64,000 nt of DNA from Mycobacterium basiliense (GTDB lineage: Bacteria; Actinomycetota; Actinomycetes; Mycobacteriales; Mycobacteriaceae). Below are positions 8,814-18,978 of the stretch, one piece after another. How positions within the stretch are numbered: the first letter of the stretch is position 1; each line of letters opens with the position of its first letter. The notes beneath the pieces are model-generated. The model did not search any database. It was not told the origin of the DNA and saw only the letters and a list, made by a program, of their open reading frames with translations. The position numbers and the translations under genes are program-made. Where the stretch lies: contig NZ_LR130759.1 of assembly GCF_900292015.1 (NCBI RefSeq), positions 186,001 through 250,000 of the forward strand, in the 5' to 3' direction.

Positions 8814-10790
8814 ATGGAGACTGAAGGGCCCGTCGCGCTCGCGTCGTCGACCGCGCGAGCCTCCAGGTCGAACTCCTGGGCGCTGGCTTGGCTACTGGTC
8901 GGCCTGCTGGGCGGCGCGACGGCGTTGGCGGCCTACGGCCTGCTTTCCGGGGTACGCCGGTATGCCACCGTCGGCAACCCCTATCCGGGTGCTTTCCTTG
9001 CTGTCGCGGAGCCGGTGGGGTACTTCGCTGCCTGCCTCGCCGGTGCGGTTTGTCTTGGCGCCATGGTTTGCGTGGTCATGATGGCGCGGCCGGAACGAGA
9101 TGGTTTGATCGATCCCGCTTCGTTCCGGATCCATCTGGTAGCGGAGCGTGTTTCTATTGCCTGGGCGGCCCTGGCGGCGGCGATGGTGATCATTCAGGCC
9201 GCACACGATTCCGGTGTGGCGCCGACCAGGTTGCTGACCGGCGGGGGGGTGGTCGACGCCGTCGCCGCATCCGAGATCGCGCGGGGGTGGATCGTCACGG
9301 TGATCTGCGCGCTGGTGGTCACGGTGACCTTGCGCCTGCATACTCGCTGGCTCGGTCATCTTGTGCTGCTGGTCCCCACCGTGGTCGCTGTCATCGCGAC
9401 CGCGGTGACCGGTAACCCGGGTCAGGGCCCGGATCACGACTACGCGACCAGCGCGGCGATCGTTTTCGCTGTGGCGGTCACCACGTTGGCCGGGTTGAAA
9501 ATCACTATGGTCCTGGTCGCCGCGACGCCGAGCCGCGCCGTGCAGGTGGTCCAGGTGGCATGCGGTGCGCTCGCGTTGTCCTACGGCGCGATGCTGCTTT
9601 ACCTGTTGATCCCGCGCTGGGAGGTCGACTCCGATTTTGCGCGCCTGGGTCTGCTGGCCGGTCTGCTATTGCTGCTGGTGTGGATGTCGGACTGCCGGCA
9701 GCTCTTCCGCACACCGGGACGATCCGGTGATGCTAGTACCGGTGCCGCACTGGCGGCGATGACCACCGTGGCCGCGCTGGCGGCGATGGCCGTTCAGACC
9801 GCGCCGCGTTACGTTGCGCATCAGTTCACCGCCTGGGACGTCTTCTTGGGGTATGAACTTCCGCAACCGCCGAATGCGGTCCGCCTGGTGACCACCTGGC
9901 GATTCGACAGCCTGGTTGGAGTCGCGGGAATAGTTCTCGCCATCGGTTATCTGGCGGGTTTCGTCGTCCTACGACGGCGCGGCAACGCCTGGCCGGCGGG
10001 CAGGCTGGCGTCCTGGTTGACCGGTTGTGCCGTTCTGGTAGTCACCAGCAGCTCGGGGGTGCGGGCTTACGGGTCGGCGATGTTCAGCGTCCATATGGCC
10101 GAGCACATGACGTTGAACATGTTCATCCCGGTCCTGCTCGTGTTGGGCGGGCCGGTCACCTTGGCTCTGCGGGTGTTGCCCGCCGCTGGTGACGGACAGC
10201 GGCCGGGCCCCCGTGAGTGGCTGACATGGCTGCTGCATTCTCGGGTAACGGCATTCTTCTCGCATCCGATTACGGCGTTCATCCTGTTTGTCGCCTCGCC
10301 CTACATCGTCTATTTCACACCGCTTTTCGACACTCTTGTTCGGTATCACTGGGGTCATGAGTTCATGGCCGTCCACTTTCTGCTCGTCGGATACCTGTTC
10401 TATTGGGCGATCATTGGTATCGACCCGGGGCCGCGTCGCCTGCCCTACCCGGGACGTATCGGGCTCCTCTTCGCGGTGATGCCCTTCCATGCTTTCTTCG
10501 GCATCGCGTTGATGACCACGACGTCGGCGGTGGGCGGCGTGTTCTACAAGTCCGTGGATCTTCCCTGGCTGGCTAGCATCGAAGCCGATCAACATCTCGG
10601 GGGAGGAATCGCCTGGGGTGCAACCGAACTCCCCATCATCATCGTCATAGTCGCGTTGGTGGCGCAATGGGCGCGCCAAGACCGTCGAGTCGCTGCCCGT
10701 CAGGACCGGCATGCCGATAGCAGTTATGGCGACGATGACCTAGAGGCCTACAACGCGATGCTGCGCGAGCTGTCCCGGATGCGGCGATGA
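8814..10790 (+). CDS. Polytopic CopD/CtaG-type membrane protein (Rv0102-like)
   Basis: 658 residues, about the length of Rv0102. It has many hydrophobic helices in two blocks. The N-terminal half resembles CopD (copper resistance/uptake). The C-terminal half resembles caa3-type cytochrome oxidase assembly factor CtaG, with histidine/methionine-rich helices such as [14 protein letters not shown] and [15 protein letters not shown]. The expected role is copper delivery across or within the membrane for oxidase assembly; this comes from the family. It converges on the copper-type ATPase gene ctpB (22-base gap), which supports a copper theme. Confidence 0.88.
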   Translation: METEGPVALASSTARASRSNSWALAWLLVGLLGGATALAAYGLLSGVRRYATVGNPYPGAFLAVAEPVGYFAACLAGAVCLGAMVCVVMMARPERDGLIDPASFRIHLVAERVSIAWAALAAAMVIIQAAHDSGVAPTRLLTGGGVVDAVAASEIARGWIVTVICALVVTVTLRLHTRWLGHLVLLVPTVVAVIATAVTGNPGQGPDHDYATSAAIVFAVAVTTLAGLKITMVLVAATPSRAVQVVQVACGALALSYGAMLLYLLIPRWEVDSDFARLGLLAGLLLLLVWMSDCRQLFRTPGRSGDASTGAALAAMTTVAALAAMAVQTAPRYVAHQFTAWDVFLGYELPQPPNAVRLVTTWRFDSLVGVAGIVLAIGYLAGFVVLRRRGNAWPAGRLASWLTGCAVLVVTSSSGVRAYGSAMFSVHMAEHMTLNMFIPVLLVLGGPVTLALRVLPAAGDGQRPGPREWLTWLLHSRVTAFFSHPITAFILFVASPYIVYFTPLFDTLVRYHWGHEFMAVHFLLVGYLFYWAIIGIDPGPRRLPYPGRIGLLFAVMPFHAFFGIALMTTTSAVGGVFYKSVDLPWLASIEADQHLGGGIAWGATELPIIIVIVALVAQWARQDRRVAARQDRHADSSYGDDDLEAYNAMLRELSRMRR

Positions 10791-10812
10791 CCGCACAGCG
10801 AACCGGCAGGCA

Positions 10813-13071
10813 CTAGCGCGCCTCGGATAGATCCCGGCCATCGGAGCCAAAGTTGCGCAGCCGCAGGCTGTTCGACACCACAAAGAACGATGAAAAGGCC
10901 ATGGCGGCCCCGGCGATAAGTGGATTGAGCAGACCGGCGGCGGCAATCGGAATGGCCGCGACGTTATAGCCGAACGCCCAGATCATGTTCATCCGTATCG
11001 TCCGCATGGTTGCCCGGGCCAGGTCCAGCGCCTGGGGAACTATGTGGAGGTCGTCGCGGACCAGGATGATGTCGGCGGCGCCGATCGCGACATCCGTGCC
11101 GCGTCCGATCGCCAATCCCAGGTCGGCGCAAGCCAACGCGGGACCGTCGTTAATTCCGTCCCCGACCATGGCAACGGTGCGCCCTTCGTTGCGAAGTCTG
11201 TGGATCACATCAACTTTGCCGTCGGGAAGCACGTCAGAGATGGTGGTCTCGATGCCCACCTGCACGGCCACCGCATCGGCTGCGGCCCGGTTGTCGCCGG
11301 TCAGCAGAATGGTCCGCAGCCCTCGGCTGTGCAGTGAGGCAATCGCTTCTGCGGCAGAGTCTTTCACGGTGTCGGCAATCGTGATAGCCGCGCTTGTCGC
11401 ACCATCCACCGAAACGAAAACTATTGTTTCACCCCGAGACTCGCCGTCGCGCCGGGCAGAGTCCAAATCGGCGTTGCCGGCCCCGTTTCGGGTAATCCAG
11501 GAGGGCTTACCGACTTCCACGTGGTGGCCGCCCACGATTCCCGACACGCCGCATCCGGCGATCGCGGAAAACTCGGTGACTGGAGCTGGATCGGGAGCGG
11601 CCGCAACAATCGCCGTCGCCACCGCATGCTCGGACGCCGCTTCGACTGCGGAGGCGAGCGCAACGATCTCCTCGGCGGTTCGCCCGCCGGTTGTCGTCAC
11701 CGTGCTCACGGTCAACTGCCCGACCGTCAACGTGCCCGTCTTGTCGAACACCACGGTGTCGATCCCGTGAATGGTCTCCAGCGCCTGACAGCCCTTGATG
11801 AAGATGCCCAGCTGCGCTCCGCGTCCGGAGGCGACCATCATCGCCGTCGGGGTGGCCAGGCCGAGTGCGCACGGGCACGCGATCACCAGCACCCCAAGCG
11901 TCACTGAAAAAGCGCGATCCGCGCTGGCGCCACCCATGAGCCAGACCGCGCCGGCCAGCCCGGCAATGGCGAAGACCACCGGCACGAAAACCGCCGAGAT
12001 CCGATCGGCCAGGCGCTGGGCTCGGGCCTTCTGCGCTTGCGCCTCCGCCACCAGGCGGACCATCGCAGCAAACTGGGTATCGGCGCCCACGGCGGTGGCC
12101 CGGATAACCAGCCGGCCGTCCAGCACAACGGTGCCACCGATGACGGGCGCATCCGGACCGGCGCGGACCGGCCGGACCTCGCCGGTCATGGCGCTCATAT
12201 CGATCGCCGCGGTGCCGTCGATGACGACACCGTCCGCTGCGATGGTTTCACCAGGCCGGGTCACAAAACGCTGCCCTTGTTTGAGTTCACCCGCCGGCAT
12301 TACCAGCTCTGCGCCGTCGGGCAGCAGAACCGTCACGTTCTTGGCGCCAAGGGCAGCCAGCGCACGCAGCGCGCCGCCCGCCTTGGATTTGGCACGGGCC
12401 TCGAAATACCGACCCGCAAGCACGAAAACCGTGACTCCGGCGGCGACCTCGAGGTAAATCGAGTCGCTGTTGAGGATCGCCTGCCAGATCCCGTTGCTGG
12501 GCCGCGGCGGGGCAGCGATGAAGACCGTCGACAGTGACCACACCGTAGCGGCGGTGATACCAACCGATATCAGCGTTTCCATCGACGCGGTCCGGTGCCG
12601 CGCGTTGCGCAGCGCGACCGAGTGGAAGGGCCAGGCCGCCCAGGTCACGATCGGGGCAGCCAAGGCGGTCAACAGGTATCCCCAGCCGGGGAACCGGGCG
12701 CTGGGCACGATTGCGAACATTGTCGACAGGTCGGCCAGCGGCACGAACAACACCGCCGCCACCAGCAGCCGGCGCAGCAAGTTGCGGGCGTGATCGGCGT
12801 CTGGATCACGTTCGTCGGTGGCAGACTCGGCGTGCGGAAACGCTTGGTATCCCGCTTTCTCGACCACTTGGCACAGGTCGTCGATCGCGACGTCGACGAC
12901 GTCGATGGTGGCGACGCGGGTGGCGAAATTCACCGATGCGTGCACGCCGGGAACTTTGTTGAGCTTCGTTTCGACGCGGCTCGCGCACGCCGCGCACGAC
13001 ATACCCGAAACATCGAGCTGGATGCGCCGCGCGGAGCCGAGGTCGGGGTCCCCCACAAGTGGAGCCGCCAC
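10813..13071 (-). CDS. ctpB: Copper-type P1B ATPase CtpB
   Basis: 752 residues from the GTG at 13071, equal to M. tuberculosis CtpB; a TTG four codons upstream is less likely. Domains in order: HMA domain with GMSCAACA (Cys26, Cys29); paired N-terminal helices; actuator loop with MTGE; membrane motif [10 protein letters not shown], typical of Cu+/Ag+ pumps; phosphorylation motif DKTGTLT; hinge [10 protein letters not shown]; two last helices. It should export monovalent copper using ATP. The HMA sequence closely resembles that of the truncated ctpA-like gene at 8311-8667, so the two are paralogues. Confidence 0.95.
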   Translation of the reverse strand: MAAPLVGDPDLGSARRIQLDVSGMSCAACASRVETKLNKVPGVHASVNFATRVATIDVVDVAIDDLCQVVEKAGYQAFPHAESATDERDPDADHARNLLRRLLVAAVLFVPLADLSTMFAIVPSARFPGWGYLLTALAAPIVTWAAWPFHSVALRNARHRTASMETLISVGITAATVWSLSTVFIAAPPRPSNGIWQAILNSDSIYLEVAAGVTVFVLAGRYFEARAKSKAGGALRALAALGAKNVTVLLPDGAELVMPAGELKQGQRFVTRPGETIAADGVVIDGTAAIDMSAMTGEVRPVRAGPDAPVIGGTVVLDGRLVIRATAVGADTQFAAMVRLVAEAQAQKARAQRLADRISAVFVPVVFAIAGLAGAVWLMGGASADRAFSVTLGVLVIACPCALGLATPTAMMVASGRGAQLGIFIKGCQALETIHGIDTVVFDKTGTLTVGQLTVSTVTTTGGRTAEEIVALASAVEAASEHAVATAIVAAAPDPAPVTEFSAIAGCGVSGIVGGHHVEVGKPSWITRNGAGNADLDSARRDGESRGETIVFVSVDGATSAAITIADTVKDSAAEAIASLHSRGLRTILLTGDNRAAADAVAVQVGIETTISDVLPDGKVDVIHRLRNEGRTVAMVGDGINDGPALACADLGLAIGRGTDVAIGAADIILVRDDLHIVPQALDLARATMRTIRMNMIWAFGYNVAAIPIAAAGLLNPLIAGAAMAFSSFFVVSNSLRLRNFGSDGRDLSEAR

Positions 13072-13204
13072 AGGCCTCCTCAAATCGGCATTTTTACACT
13101 CGTCAGCCTACAAGTCGCGGCCCGCCGGTATTTGGTTCCAGTGGCTGGGCGCCGGCCGGTAAAGACCGGCCCACGGCACGGGGCGGGTGTGCTAACTTTG
13201 CGCT

Positions 13205-14722
13205 GTGACGCCGGTCACACGGTTTCCACTCGTGGACGCGATCGTGTCTAGCCGCGATCGCAGCCTCGACGGGGTCATCCTGATCGCCGCCCAACACCTG
13301 CTCGAGACGACGCACGCGATGCTGCGCGCGCTATTTGGCGTCGGACTCGACCCGCACAACGTCGCGGTGATCGGCAAGTGCTACTCGACACACAGCGGAG
13401 TTGCCGACGCGATGCGCGCCGACGGCGTCTACGTCGATTACTGCAGCGATATGTACGACCCGTATCAGCCGTTCGACGATCAGTACACGCGCCACGTGGA
13501 ACGGTTCTTCGTCGAATCCTGGGCTCGACTTGTGCCCGACCGCACCGCGCGTGTGGTGCTCCTCGACGACGGTGGCTCGCTGCTGGCCGCCGCCGGCGAC
13601 GCGCTCGACGCCGATGCCAACGTCATCGGTATCGAACAGACATCGGCCGGCTATGCCAAGATCGCGGCGCGCCAACTCGGATTTCCGGTGGTGAATATCG
13701 CCCGCTCGTCGGCCAAGCTCTTATACGAGTCGCCGATCATCGCGGCCCGCGTGACGCAAACGGCGTTCGAGCGCATCACGGCGGTCGAGGCCGGCGACGC
13801 CATCCTGATCACCGGCGCCGGGGCAATCGGAACCGCCCTGGCGGACCTGCTGCGTGCGCAGCATGATCGGGTAGACGTTTACGACACGCGGGTGGGCTGT
13901 GCGGCGCAGGTCGATCTGGTCGACACGATTGGCGACTACGACGTGATCGTGGGCGCCACGGGAGCGACGAGTGTGCCCACCGACATGCACGAGTTGCTGC
14001 GCCCCGGCGTGGTGTTGATGTCGGCGTCGTCGTCCGATCGTGAGTTTGACGCCGTCGCCCTGCGACGGCGCACCAAGCCGGATCCCGACTGTCATGCTGA
14101 CCTCACGGTCTGCGACGGCACCGTCGACGCCACGTTGTTGAACTCAGGGTTCCCGGTCAACTTCGACGGATCACCCATGTGCGGCGATGAGTCGATGGCG
14201 CTCACGATGGCATTGTTGGCCGCCGCCGTCCTGCACGCGTCCGGCGCCAGCGCCAGCGACATGGCCTCCGATCACCCGCATCTGGCGCTGCTCGATCAGG
14301 GCGACATCGTGCAATCGTTCCTCAATATCGATGTTCCACTGCGGGCGCTCAGCAAGCTGCCGTTGCTCTCGATGGGGGGCTATCGCCGCGTGCTGAAGCG
14401 TCCCGGTGAGATGGTCTTTCGTCAGGGTGAGCGGGCGGAGAACTTTTTCGTCGTCGAATCCGGCAAGCTCGAGGCGTTGGTCGCTGGCACGGTCGTGCGG
14501 ACCCTGGTGGCGGGTGACCATTTCGGTGAAATCGCCTTGCTCGGTGGCTGGCGGCGCGAGGCGAGCGTGCGCGCGATCGAACCGACGGTGCTATGGGTGC
14601 TGGACGGAACGGCTTTCAGCGAGGTGCTCAGAATGGATGCCGCCATGCACGACCTCGCCCACGACGCGGTCCAGGCCAGCGTCAACGGCGACGCAGATGC
14701 GTCGGATTACCTCGGGGTGTAG
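13205..14722 (+). CDS. Rv0104-like protein: dehydrogenase-like fold plus cyclic-nucleotide-binding domain
   Basis: 505 residues (Rv0104 is about 504). The N-terminal two thirds include a Rossmann motif ILITGAGAIGTALADLL and resemble S-adenosylhomocysteine hydrolase-like NAD-binding proteins. The C-terminal 120 residues are a CRP-type domain with phosphate-binding cassette HFGEIALLGGWRREASVRA, including the Glu and Arg that contact cAMP. It should be a cAMP-responsive enzyme or scaffold; substrate unknown. The start is a GTG. It is followed tail-to-tail, 24 bases away, by a cyclase-domain gene. Confidence 0.88.
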   Translation: MTPVTRFPLVDAIVSSRDRSLDGVILIAAQHLLETTHAMLRALFGVGLDPHNVAVIGKCYSTHSGVADAMRADGVYVDYCSDMYDPYQPFDDQYTRHVERFFVESWARLVPDRTARVVLLDDGGSLLAAAGDALDADANVIGIEQTSAGYAKIAARQLGFPVVNIARSSAKLLYESPIIAARVTQTAFERITAVEAGDAILITGAGAIGTALADLLRAQHDRVDVYDTRVGCAAQVDLVDTIGDYDVIVGATGATSVPTDMHELLRPGVVLMSASSSDREFDAVALRRRTKPDPDCHADLTVCDGTVDATLLNSGFPVNFDGSPMCGDESMALTMALLAAAVLHASGASASDMASDHPHLALLDQGDIVQSFLNIDVPLRALSKLPLLSMGGYRRVLKRPGEMVFRQGERAENFFVVESGKLEALVAGTVVRTLVAGDHFGEIALLGGWRREASVRAIEPTVLWVLDGTAFSEVLRMDAAMHDLAHDAVQASVNGDADASDYLGV

Positions 14723-14746
14723 GGGGGCTAGGTGCTGGCCGTCGGA

Positions 14747-16126
14747 TCACCACGGCTGGTCGGCCGGGAGTTCCCGGATGAGCGCGTATAGCCGCCACCG
14801 GCCCGGAACCCCCTTGAGCTCGTGCTCACCGTGCTCGGCGAAGTCATGCCGCGAGCCGACGACGATGTCGCGCACCGTCGAGGACACCAACACCTCACTG
14901 GCGGCAGCCAATGCCGAGACACGTGCGCCGATGTGCACGGCCATGCCCGCGACATCGGCGCCACGCACCTCGACCTCGCCGGCATGAATCCCCACGCGGA
15001 CCTCGATGCCGAGCACCCCAACCGCGTCCACGATGGCGTCCGCGCAGTTGATCGCCGCGCTTGGGCTGCTGAAGGTGGAGACGAACCCGTCGCCGGCGGT
15101 GTTGACTTCGCGCCCGCCGAATCGTTGGAGCTCGTGGCGAACAAGGTTGTCGTGGTTATCGAGTAGGGCGCGCCATCGGGTGTCACCCATGGCGGCCGCA
15201 CGCTGGGTCGAGCCGACAATGTCGGTGAACATGACCGTGGTCAGTACGCGTTCGGTGACGAAGCCGCCCCGGACGCCGGTGATGAACTCCTCGACCTCGT
15301 CGAGCAAGGCCGCGGTGTCGCCAACCCAATACAAGGAGTCCGAACCGGGCAGCTCGATCAAGCGTGATCCGGTGATGTGCTCGGCGAGGTAGCGGCCGTG
15401 TTCGACCGGGACAAACCTCGAACCCCTGCGGTGCAGGATCAGCGTCGGTGCGGTGATGTGTGGCAGCGCGTCGCGAGCGTCGGAGGCACGCACTGCGTTG
15501 ATGAACGCGCGAGCCGTGCTGGGGGAGGCGGCCCGGTTGCCGGCCAGATCCCACCACGACCGGAAAGCCTGGTCATGCGCCACGCTGGGAGCCATGATGC
15601 GCAGCACGTCAAAGCCTTGCTCAACCGCGTCGGGCTCGGTCCCGATGGTGAGGAAAGGTTCGGTCGCGTTGGTCTGCAGACCCTGCTCGTAGTCGGGTGC
15701 GTACAACGTCCGCGCGGAGCCGCTGACGATCACCAGGCTGCGCACTCGCTCGGGATACTCGGCGGCCAATACCAGGGCGGTCGTCGTGGTGAACCCCGAG
15801 ACGAAAATCGTGGCCTGCTGGCATCCGACGGCGTCCATGACCGCAATCGCGTCCTCGGCCCACGCTTTAGGGCCGAGCACCTCCGGCGACGAAACCCGAG
15901 AGGACAAGCCGACGCCACGATGGTCAAAGCGGACCAGTCGACCGAACGACGCCAGACGTCGGTGGAAGTGATACATCGACGGTTCGGCGTCGATGGTGTC
16001 GATGGGAATCGAGGGCCCCGGCACCACGAGCAGGTCGATGGGCCCCTCCCCGATCACCTGGTAGGCGATGTCCAGGTCGTCACACTTGGCGTAGCGAGTC
16101 CTGGGAGTCCGGGGCAGCTGCGACAC
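14747..16126 (-). CDS. Alpha/beta-hydrolase fused to class III nucleotide cyclase (LipJ/Rv1900c type)
   Basis: 459 residues. The N-terminal 280 residues form an alpha/beta-hydrolase domain, but the nucleophile elbow reads [11 protein letters not shown] rather than GxSxG, so esterase activity is doubtful. The C-terminal cyclase domain has the metal-binding FTDIVGST and NTAGDGF; the substrate-specifying lysine is replaced by Asn, and the transition-state Asn/Arg pair appears as HIGAR. This resembles Rv1900c, which I recall as also non-canonical yet active. The gene starts 2 bases after the TetR gene stop, so the two form an operon. Confidence 0.87.
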   Translation of the reverse strand: MSQLPRTPRTRYAKCDDLDIAYQVIGEGPIDLLVVPGPSIPIDTIDAEPSMYHFHRRLASFGRLVRFDHRGVGLSSRVSSPEVLGPKAWAEDAIAVMDAVGCQQATIFVSGFTTTTALVLAAEYPERVRSLVIVSGSARTLYAPDYEQGLQTNATEPFLTIGTEPDAVEQGFDVLRIMAPSVAHDQAFRSWWDLAGNRAASPSTARAFINAVRASDARDALPHITAPTLILHRRGSRFVPVEHGRYLAEHITGSRLIELPGSDSLYWVGDTAALLDEVEEFITGVRGGFVTERVLTTVMFTDIVGSTQRAAAMGDTRWRALLDNHDNLVRHELQRFGGREVNTAGDGFVSTFSSPSAAINCADAIVDAVGVLGIEVRVGIHAGEVEVRGADVAGMAVHIGARVSALAAASEVLVSSTVRDIVVGSRHDFAEHGEHELKGVPGRWRLYALIRELPADQPW

Positions 16127-16128
16127 GG

Positions 16129-16737
16129 TTACAACGTAATGATCGGGACCAGGTAGCGGGCGGCGTACGCGCGGACGGCCGCGTCATCGGCGGTGTCGAG
16201 GCGGTCGGTGGGAAAGACGATGATGCCGACGGCGACCCGCAGCAGGATGTCGGCGATGTTGGCAAGGTCGGCATCGTCGGCCACATCGGCGCCGCAACGC
16301 CGCAGTGTGTGGGCGATCCCGTCGGCGAACCGACCGATCGGGAAGACGTGCGAGCGCGAAAACATGCCAAACAACTCGGGTTCGCTCTCGGCGATCCGCG
16401 AATACAGTGGCGAGTCCCTGATCAGTCGCACACCGAGCGCGAACGCTTCGACCACGGCCTCCTGCGGATTGCGCCCGCTGGTGGCCTGGTCCAGCGTGCT
16501 GAAGAACAGTTCGGCCTCCCGCCGAACGACATGTTCAAACAGTTCGTCCTTGGTAGGGAACCGTCGGTAGATGGTGCTGCGACTCACGCCCGCGCGCACC
16601 GCGACGTCTTCGATATTCGCCCGCCGGACGCCGTACGTTTCGAACACCGTCCGCGCGGTATCCAGGATGGTGCGGTCGAGATCAGTGCTCGACTCGGCTC
16701 GATTGTTGTTTGCTTTGGCGGCCATTCTGGACTGCAT
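16129..16737 (-). CDS. TetR-family transcriptional regulator
   Basis: 202 residues. The N-terminal helix-turn-helix is clear ([20 protein letters not shown], then KDELFEHVV); the C-terminal ligand domain is variable. It is co-transcribed with the cyclase fusion downstream and divergent from the MpaB-type oxygenase gene. A 9-base-arm inverted repeat in the shared promoter region (16825-16848) is a good operator candidate, so it probably represses itself and the oxygenase. The ligand is unknown. Confidence 0.92.
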   Translation of the reverse strand: MQSRMAAKANNNRAESSTDLDRTILDTARTVFETYGVRRANIEDVAVRAGVSRSTIYRRFPTKDELFEHVVRREAELFFSTLDQATSGRNPQEAVVEAFALGVRLIRDSPLYSRIAESEPELFGMFSRSHVFPIGRFADGIAHTLRRCGADVADDADLANIADILLRVAVGIIVFPTDRLDTADDAAVRAYAARYLVPIITL

Positions 16738-16824
16738 GATAGTTCCCGCCCGTCATCGAGATTGCCGACAAGGCCGGGTTTTCCCAGATAAACGACGCGG
16801 CGGCGATCCGGATGCCAGGCGCAT

Positions 16825-16848
16825 GATACAAAGATATAACTTTGTGTC
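16825..16848. promoter_or_regulatory. Candidate TetR operator
   Basis: Inverted repeat GATACAAAG - ATATAA - CTTTGTGTC: eight of nine arm positions pair across a 6-base spacer. It lies between the divergent TetR and oxygenase genes, 40 bases before the oxygenase ATG, and is AT-rich in a GC-rich setting. Confidence 0.65.
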
Positions 16849-16888
16849 TATGCTTCAACCGTGGCGGACCTACTGGCAAGGAGGGTGG

Positions 16889-17833
16889 ATGTCGACTGAG
16901 TTGACCGCCGACCCAGGTTTTGACACCGGTGTTCGCGAAGCGTTGCCGCTGCTGGTCGACCAACCAGAGGAGACGGCGGCACCGAGGCTGGGCCCGGACT
17001 CGTTGATTTGGAAGTTCTACGGAGACCACCGCACCCAGCTGTTCGGGTTCCAGCGCGTTGCCGGCACCGAAAACTGCATCGAACAACTCGCTCAGGGTGT
17101 GCTCGATCATTCGGTGGTCTTCAGCGACACCCTGGGCCGAGCCAAGCGGACCGCACCGCCGCTGATGAAAACCGTCTACTCCGACGATCCTTATGCGTGG
17201 GGCCGCACCGTGCGGGATTTCCACAAGCCGATCAAGGGGACCATTAGCGACGGCTCGCGCTATCACGCGTTGAATCCGGAGCTGTTCTATTGGGCCCACG
17301 CCACCTTTGTCGACCAGGTCATCTACACCACGGACATGTTCATCCGGCGGCTGTCGCATGACGAGAAGAGGCGGATCTTCGAAGAGAGCAAGATCTGGTA
17401 CCACCTTTACGGCGTCAGCGGCCGTGGTCAGCCGCAGACTTACGACGAGTTCGTCGCGTATTGGGACGGCATGCTAGACCGGTTCGTCGCACACCCGACC
17501 GTTCTCTACGGGACCGGCTATCTCCGCAAAGGGATCCGCGGCCCCCGCCATGTACCCGCGTTGGTCTGGAAGATCGTTTCTGCGCCGCTGAACTCCTACG
17601 CCCGGCTGGTCATCGTCGGGACCTTGCCGCCGCAGATGCGAGCGGTGTGCAAGCTCGACTGGAATGCGAAGAAGGAGAGGAGATTTCAGCGTTTCGCCGC
17701 TGTCATGCGGGCGATGAACCCGGCGCTGCAACGGCTGCCTGTCAGGTTGCTCTACCTGCCCTGGGCGGCACAGGCATGGGTCCGTTCGGGTGTCGACCCG
17801 CGCCGGCGGCACAACCGCAGCGCGGCGACTTAG
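16889..17833 (+). CDS. MpaB-type oxygenase (DUF2236)
   Basis: 314 residues from the ATG at 16889, which follows a strong AAGGAGGGTGG ribosome-binding site; the longer frame upstream is antisense to the TetR gene. Family marks include WKFYGDHRTQLFG, TVRDFHKPIKG (conserved Arg and His of the DUF2236/rubber-oxygenase-like fold) and LNPELFYWAHATFVD. Such proteins bind b-type haem and oxidise hydrophobic substrates or act as latex-clearing-type oxygenases; the substrate here is unknown. Regulation by the adjacent TetR is likely from the shared operator. Confidence 0.88.
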   Translation: MSTELTADPGFDTGVREALPLLVDQPEETAAPRLGPDSLIWKFYGDHRTQLFGFQRVAGTENCIEQLAQGVLDHSVVFSDTLGRAKRTAPPLMKTVYSDDPYAWGRTVRDFHKPIKGTISDGSRYHALNPELFYWAHATFVDQVIYTTDMFIRRLSHDEKRRIFEESKIWYHLYGVSGRGQPQTYDEFVAYWDGMLDRFVAHPTVLYGTGYLRKGIRGPRHVPALVWKIVSAPLNSYARLVIVGTLPPQMRAVCKLDWNAKKERRFQRFAAVMRAMNPALQRLPVRLLYLPWAAQAWVRSGVDPRRRHNRSAAT

Positions 17834-17856
17834 CGGTCGGCCTCACGACGAGGGCC

Positions 17857-18129
17857 TCACTGGGACCGGGAAGCCGGATACGGCAGCAGCGCCATTTCGC
17901 GGGCGTTCTTGATCGCGATGGCGACCTGGCGTTGCTGTTGAACGGTGAGGCCGGTCACCCGCCGAGAGCGAACCTTGCCCCGATCGGAAATGAACGTGCG
18001 CAACCGCGCGACGTCCTTGTAGTCGACCTCGGCAACCCCGAGCGAGGTCAGCAGGTTTTTCTTGGCCGGCGCTGGTGGGGTGGCGATGGCGCGCCGAGTG
18101 CGCGCGGAGTTCTTCGTCTTCTTCTTCAT
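17857..18129 (-). CDS. rpsR2: 30S ribosomal protein S18, zinc-independent paralogue
   Basis: 90 residues with the S18 core [20 protein letters not shown] and [19 protein letters not shown]. It has no cysteine at all, so it is the C-minus paralogue used when zinc is scarce. Last gene of the L28-L33-S14-S18 operon, 6 bases after the S14 stop. Regulated with the rest from the Zur-like operator at 18870-18882. Confidence 0.95.
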   Translation of the reverse strand: MKKKTKNSARTRRAIATPPAPAKKNLLTSLGVAEVDYKDVARLRTFISDRGKVRSRRVTGLTVQQQRQVAIAIKNAREMALLPYPASRSQ

Positions 18130-18135
18130 CTTCGG

Positions 18136-18441
18136 CTACCAGCTCGCCTTGCGAACACCCGGCAGTTGGCCCGCGTGTGCCAGCTCGCGCACCCGCACCC
18201 GGGACAACCCGAACTTGCGTAGGTGACCGCGCGGACGGCCGTCGATGACGTCGCGATTGCGCAGCCGGACGGCACTCGCGTCACGCGGCTGGCGACCCAG
18301 GGCGCGCCGTGCTACGAGCCGCTGCTCGTAGCTGCTGGTGGGCGATTGGATGATCTGCTTGAGTTCGGCGCGCCGCTGCGCGTAGCGCGCGACCAATTCC
18401 CGCCGCTTGTTGTTCTTGACGATCTTGGACTTCTTGGCCAT
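18136..18441 (-). CDS. rpsN2: 30S ribosomal protein S14, zinc-independent paralogue
   Basis: 101 residues: the long S14 form with [10 protein letters not shown] at the start and the C-terminal [15 protein letters not shown] signature. It lacks the CxxC...CxxC zinc ribbon of the short C-plus form. The ATG at 18441 almost abuts the L33 stop at 18442-18444. It replaces the zinc-binding S14 on the ribosome under zinc limitation (family knowledge). Confidence 0.95.
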   Translation of the reverse strand: MAKKSKIVKNNKRRELVARYAQRRAELKQIIQSPTSSYEQRLVARRALGRQPRDASAVRLRNRDVIDGRPRGHLRKFGLSRVRVRELAHAGQLPGVRKASW

Positions 18442-18606
18442 TCAGCGCTCCTCCCGGAACTGGACGTGCTGGCGAATCACCGGGTCGTACTTGTTGAGGG
18501 TGAGCCGGTCGGGATCGTTGCGGCGGTTCTTGCGGGTGATGTAGGTGTATCCGGTACCCGCGGTGGAGCGAAGTTTGACTACCGGGCGAATCTCGTTGCG
18601 CGCCAT
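18442..18606 (-). CDS. rpmG1: 50S ribosomal protein L33, zinc-independent paralogue
   Basis: 54 residues from the ATG at 18606, which overlaps the L28 stop as TGATG. The L33 core is visible: [20 protein letters not shown] and [16 protein letters not shown]. There are no cysteines, so this is the C-minus form. The longer open frame upstream belongs to the L28 region and is not part of this gene. Confidence 0.95.
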   Translation of the reverse strand: MARNEIRPVVKLRSTAGTGYTYITRKNRRNDPDRLTLNKYDPVIRQHVQFREER

Positions 18607-18842
18607 CAGATCTTCTCGCCGGCCCGGCGGAGCCGTGCAACTGTGGCCTCGATGCCGTCGCGGTCGATGACCTTGATGCCCTTGGCGCTGACCCGCAGCC
18701 TGATGCGGCGGTTCTCGGACGGTAGGTAGTAGGTCTTGAGTTGGATATTCGGGGACCAACGTCGTCGACTCCGCCGGTGCGAATGCGACACCGTATTGCC
18801 GAAACCCACCGTGCGACCGGTGACTTGGCATCGTGCGGACAT
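18606..18842 (-). CDS. rpmB2: 50S ribosomal protein L28, zinc-independent paralogue
   Basis: 78 residues from the ATG at 18842, with a good AGGAGG about 6 bases ahead. L28 marks: [26 protein letters not shown], and an [16 protein letters not shown] tail. Only one cysteine remains, so the zinc-binding CxxC pairs of the C-plus form are gone. First gene of the operon, directly downstream of a Zur-like palindrome. In M. tuberculosis the equivalent genes are split between two loci (Rv0105c and Rv2055c-Rv2058c); here they form one cluster. Confidence 0.95.
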   Translation of the reverse strand: MSARCQVTGRTVGFGNTVSHSHRRSRRRWSPNIQLKTYYLPSENRRIRLRVSAKGIKVIDRDGIEATVARLRRAGEKI

Positions 18843-18869
18843 GGCAGCCTCCTCGCTGACGCGCTTATT

Positions 18870-18882
18870 GAAAATCATTTTC
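18870..18882. promoter_or_regulatory. Zur-like operator for the C-minus ribosomal operon
   Basis: A perfect 13-base palindrome GAAAAT-C-ATTTTC, 28 bases upstream of the L28 start. Its AT-rich form and position match mycobacterial Zur boxes; zinc-bound Zur would repress the operon. Confidence 0.75.
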
Positions 18883-18920
18883 GACAACCCGGTGCGAGGC
18901 ACTGTATCGTGAGTCCCGTC

Positions 18921-18943
18921 TTAATGACAATCGTTATCAATAA
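18921..18943. promoter_or_regulatory. Second Zur-like operator, for the CobW-like gene
   Basis: TTAATGACAAT - C - GTTATCAATAA: 8 of 11 arm positions pair. It lies 35 bases before the CobW-like start and 38 bases from the first Zur-like box, so each divergent gene has its own site. Confidence 0.7.
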
Positions 18944-18978
18944 GAGGAAAGCTTGGGAAGGTGCGGTAAGGGGTGCTG

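Noticed and set aside
16571..16888. N-terminal extension of the MpaB-type oxygenase
   Set aside because: Antisense to the TetR gene; the ATG at 16889 has AAGGAGG.
18870..18943. IdeR (iron) boxes
   Set aside because: No TTAGGTTAGGCTAACCTAA-like pattern; the AT-rich GAAAATCATTTTC form and zinc-free ribosomal genes fit Zur.
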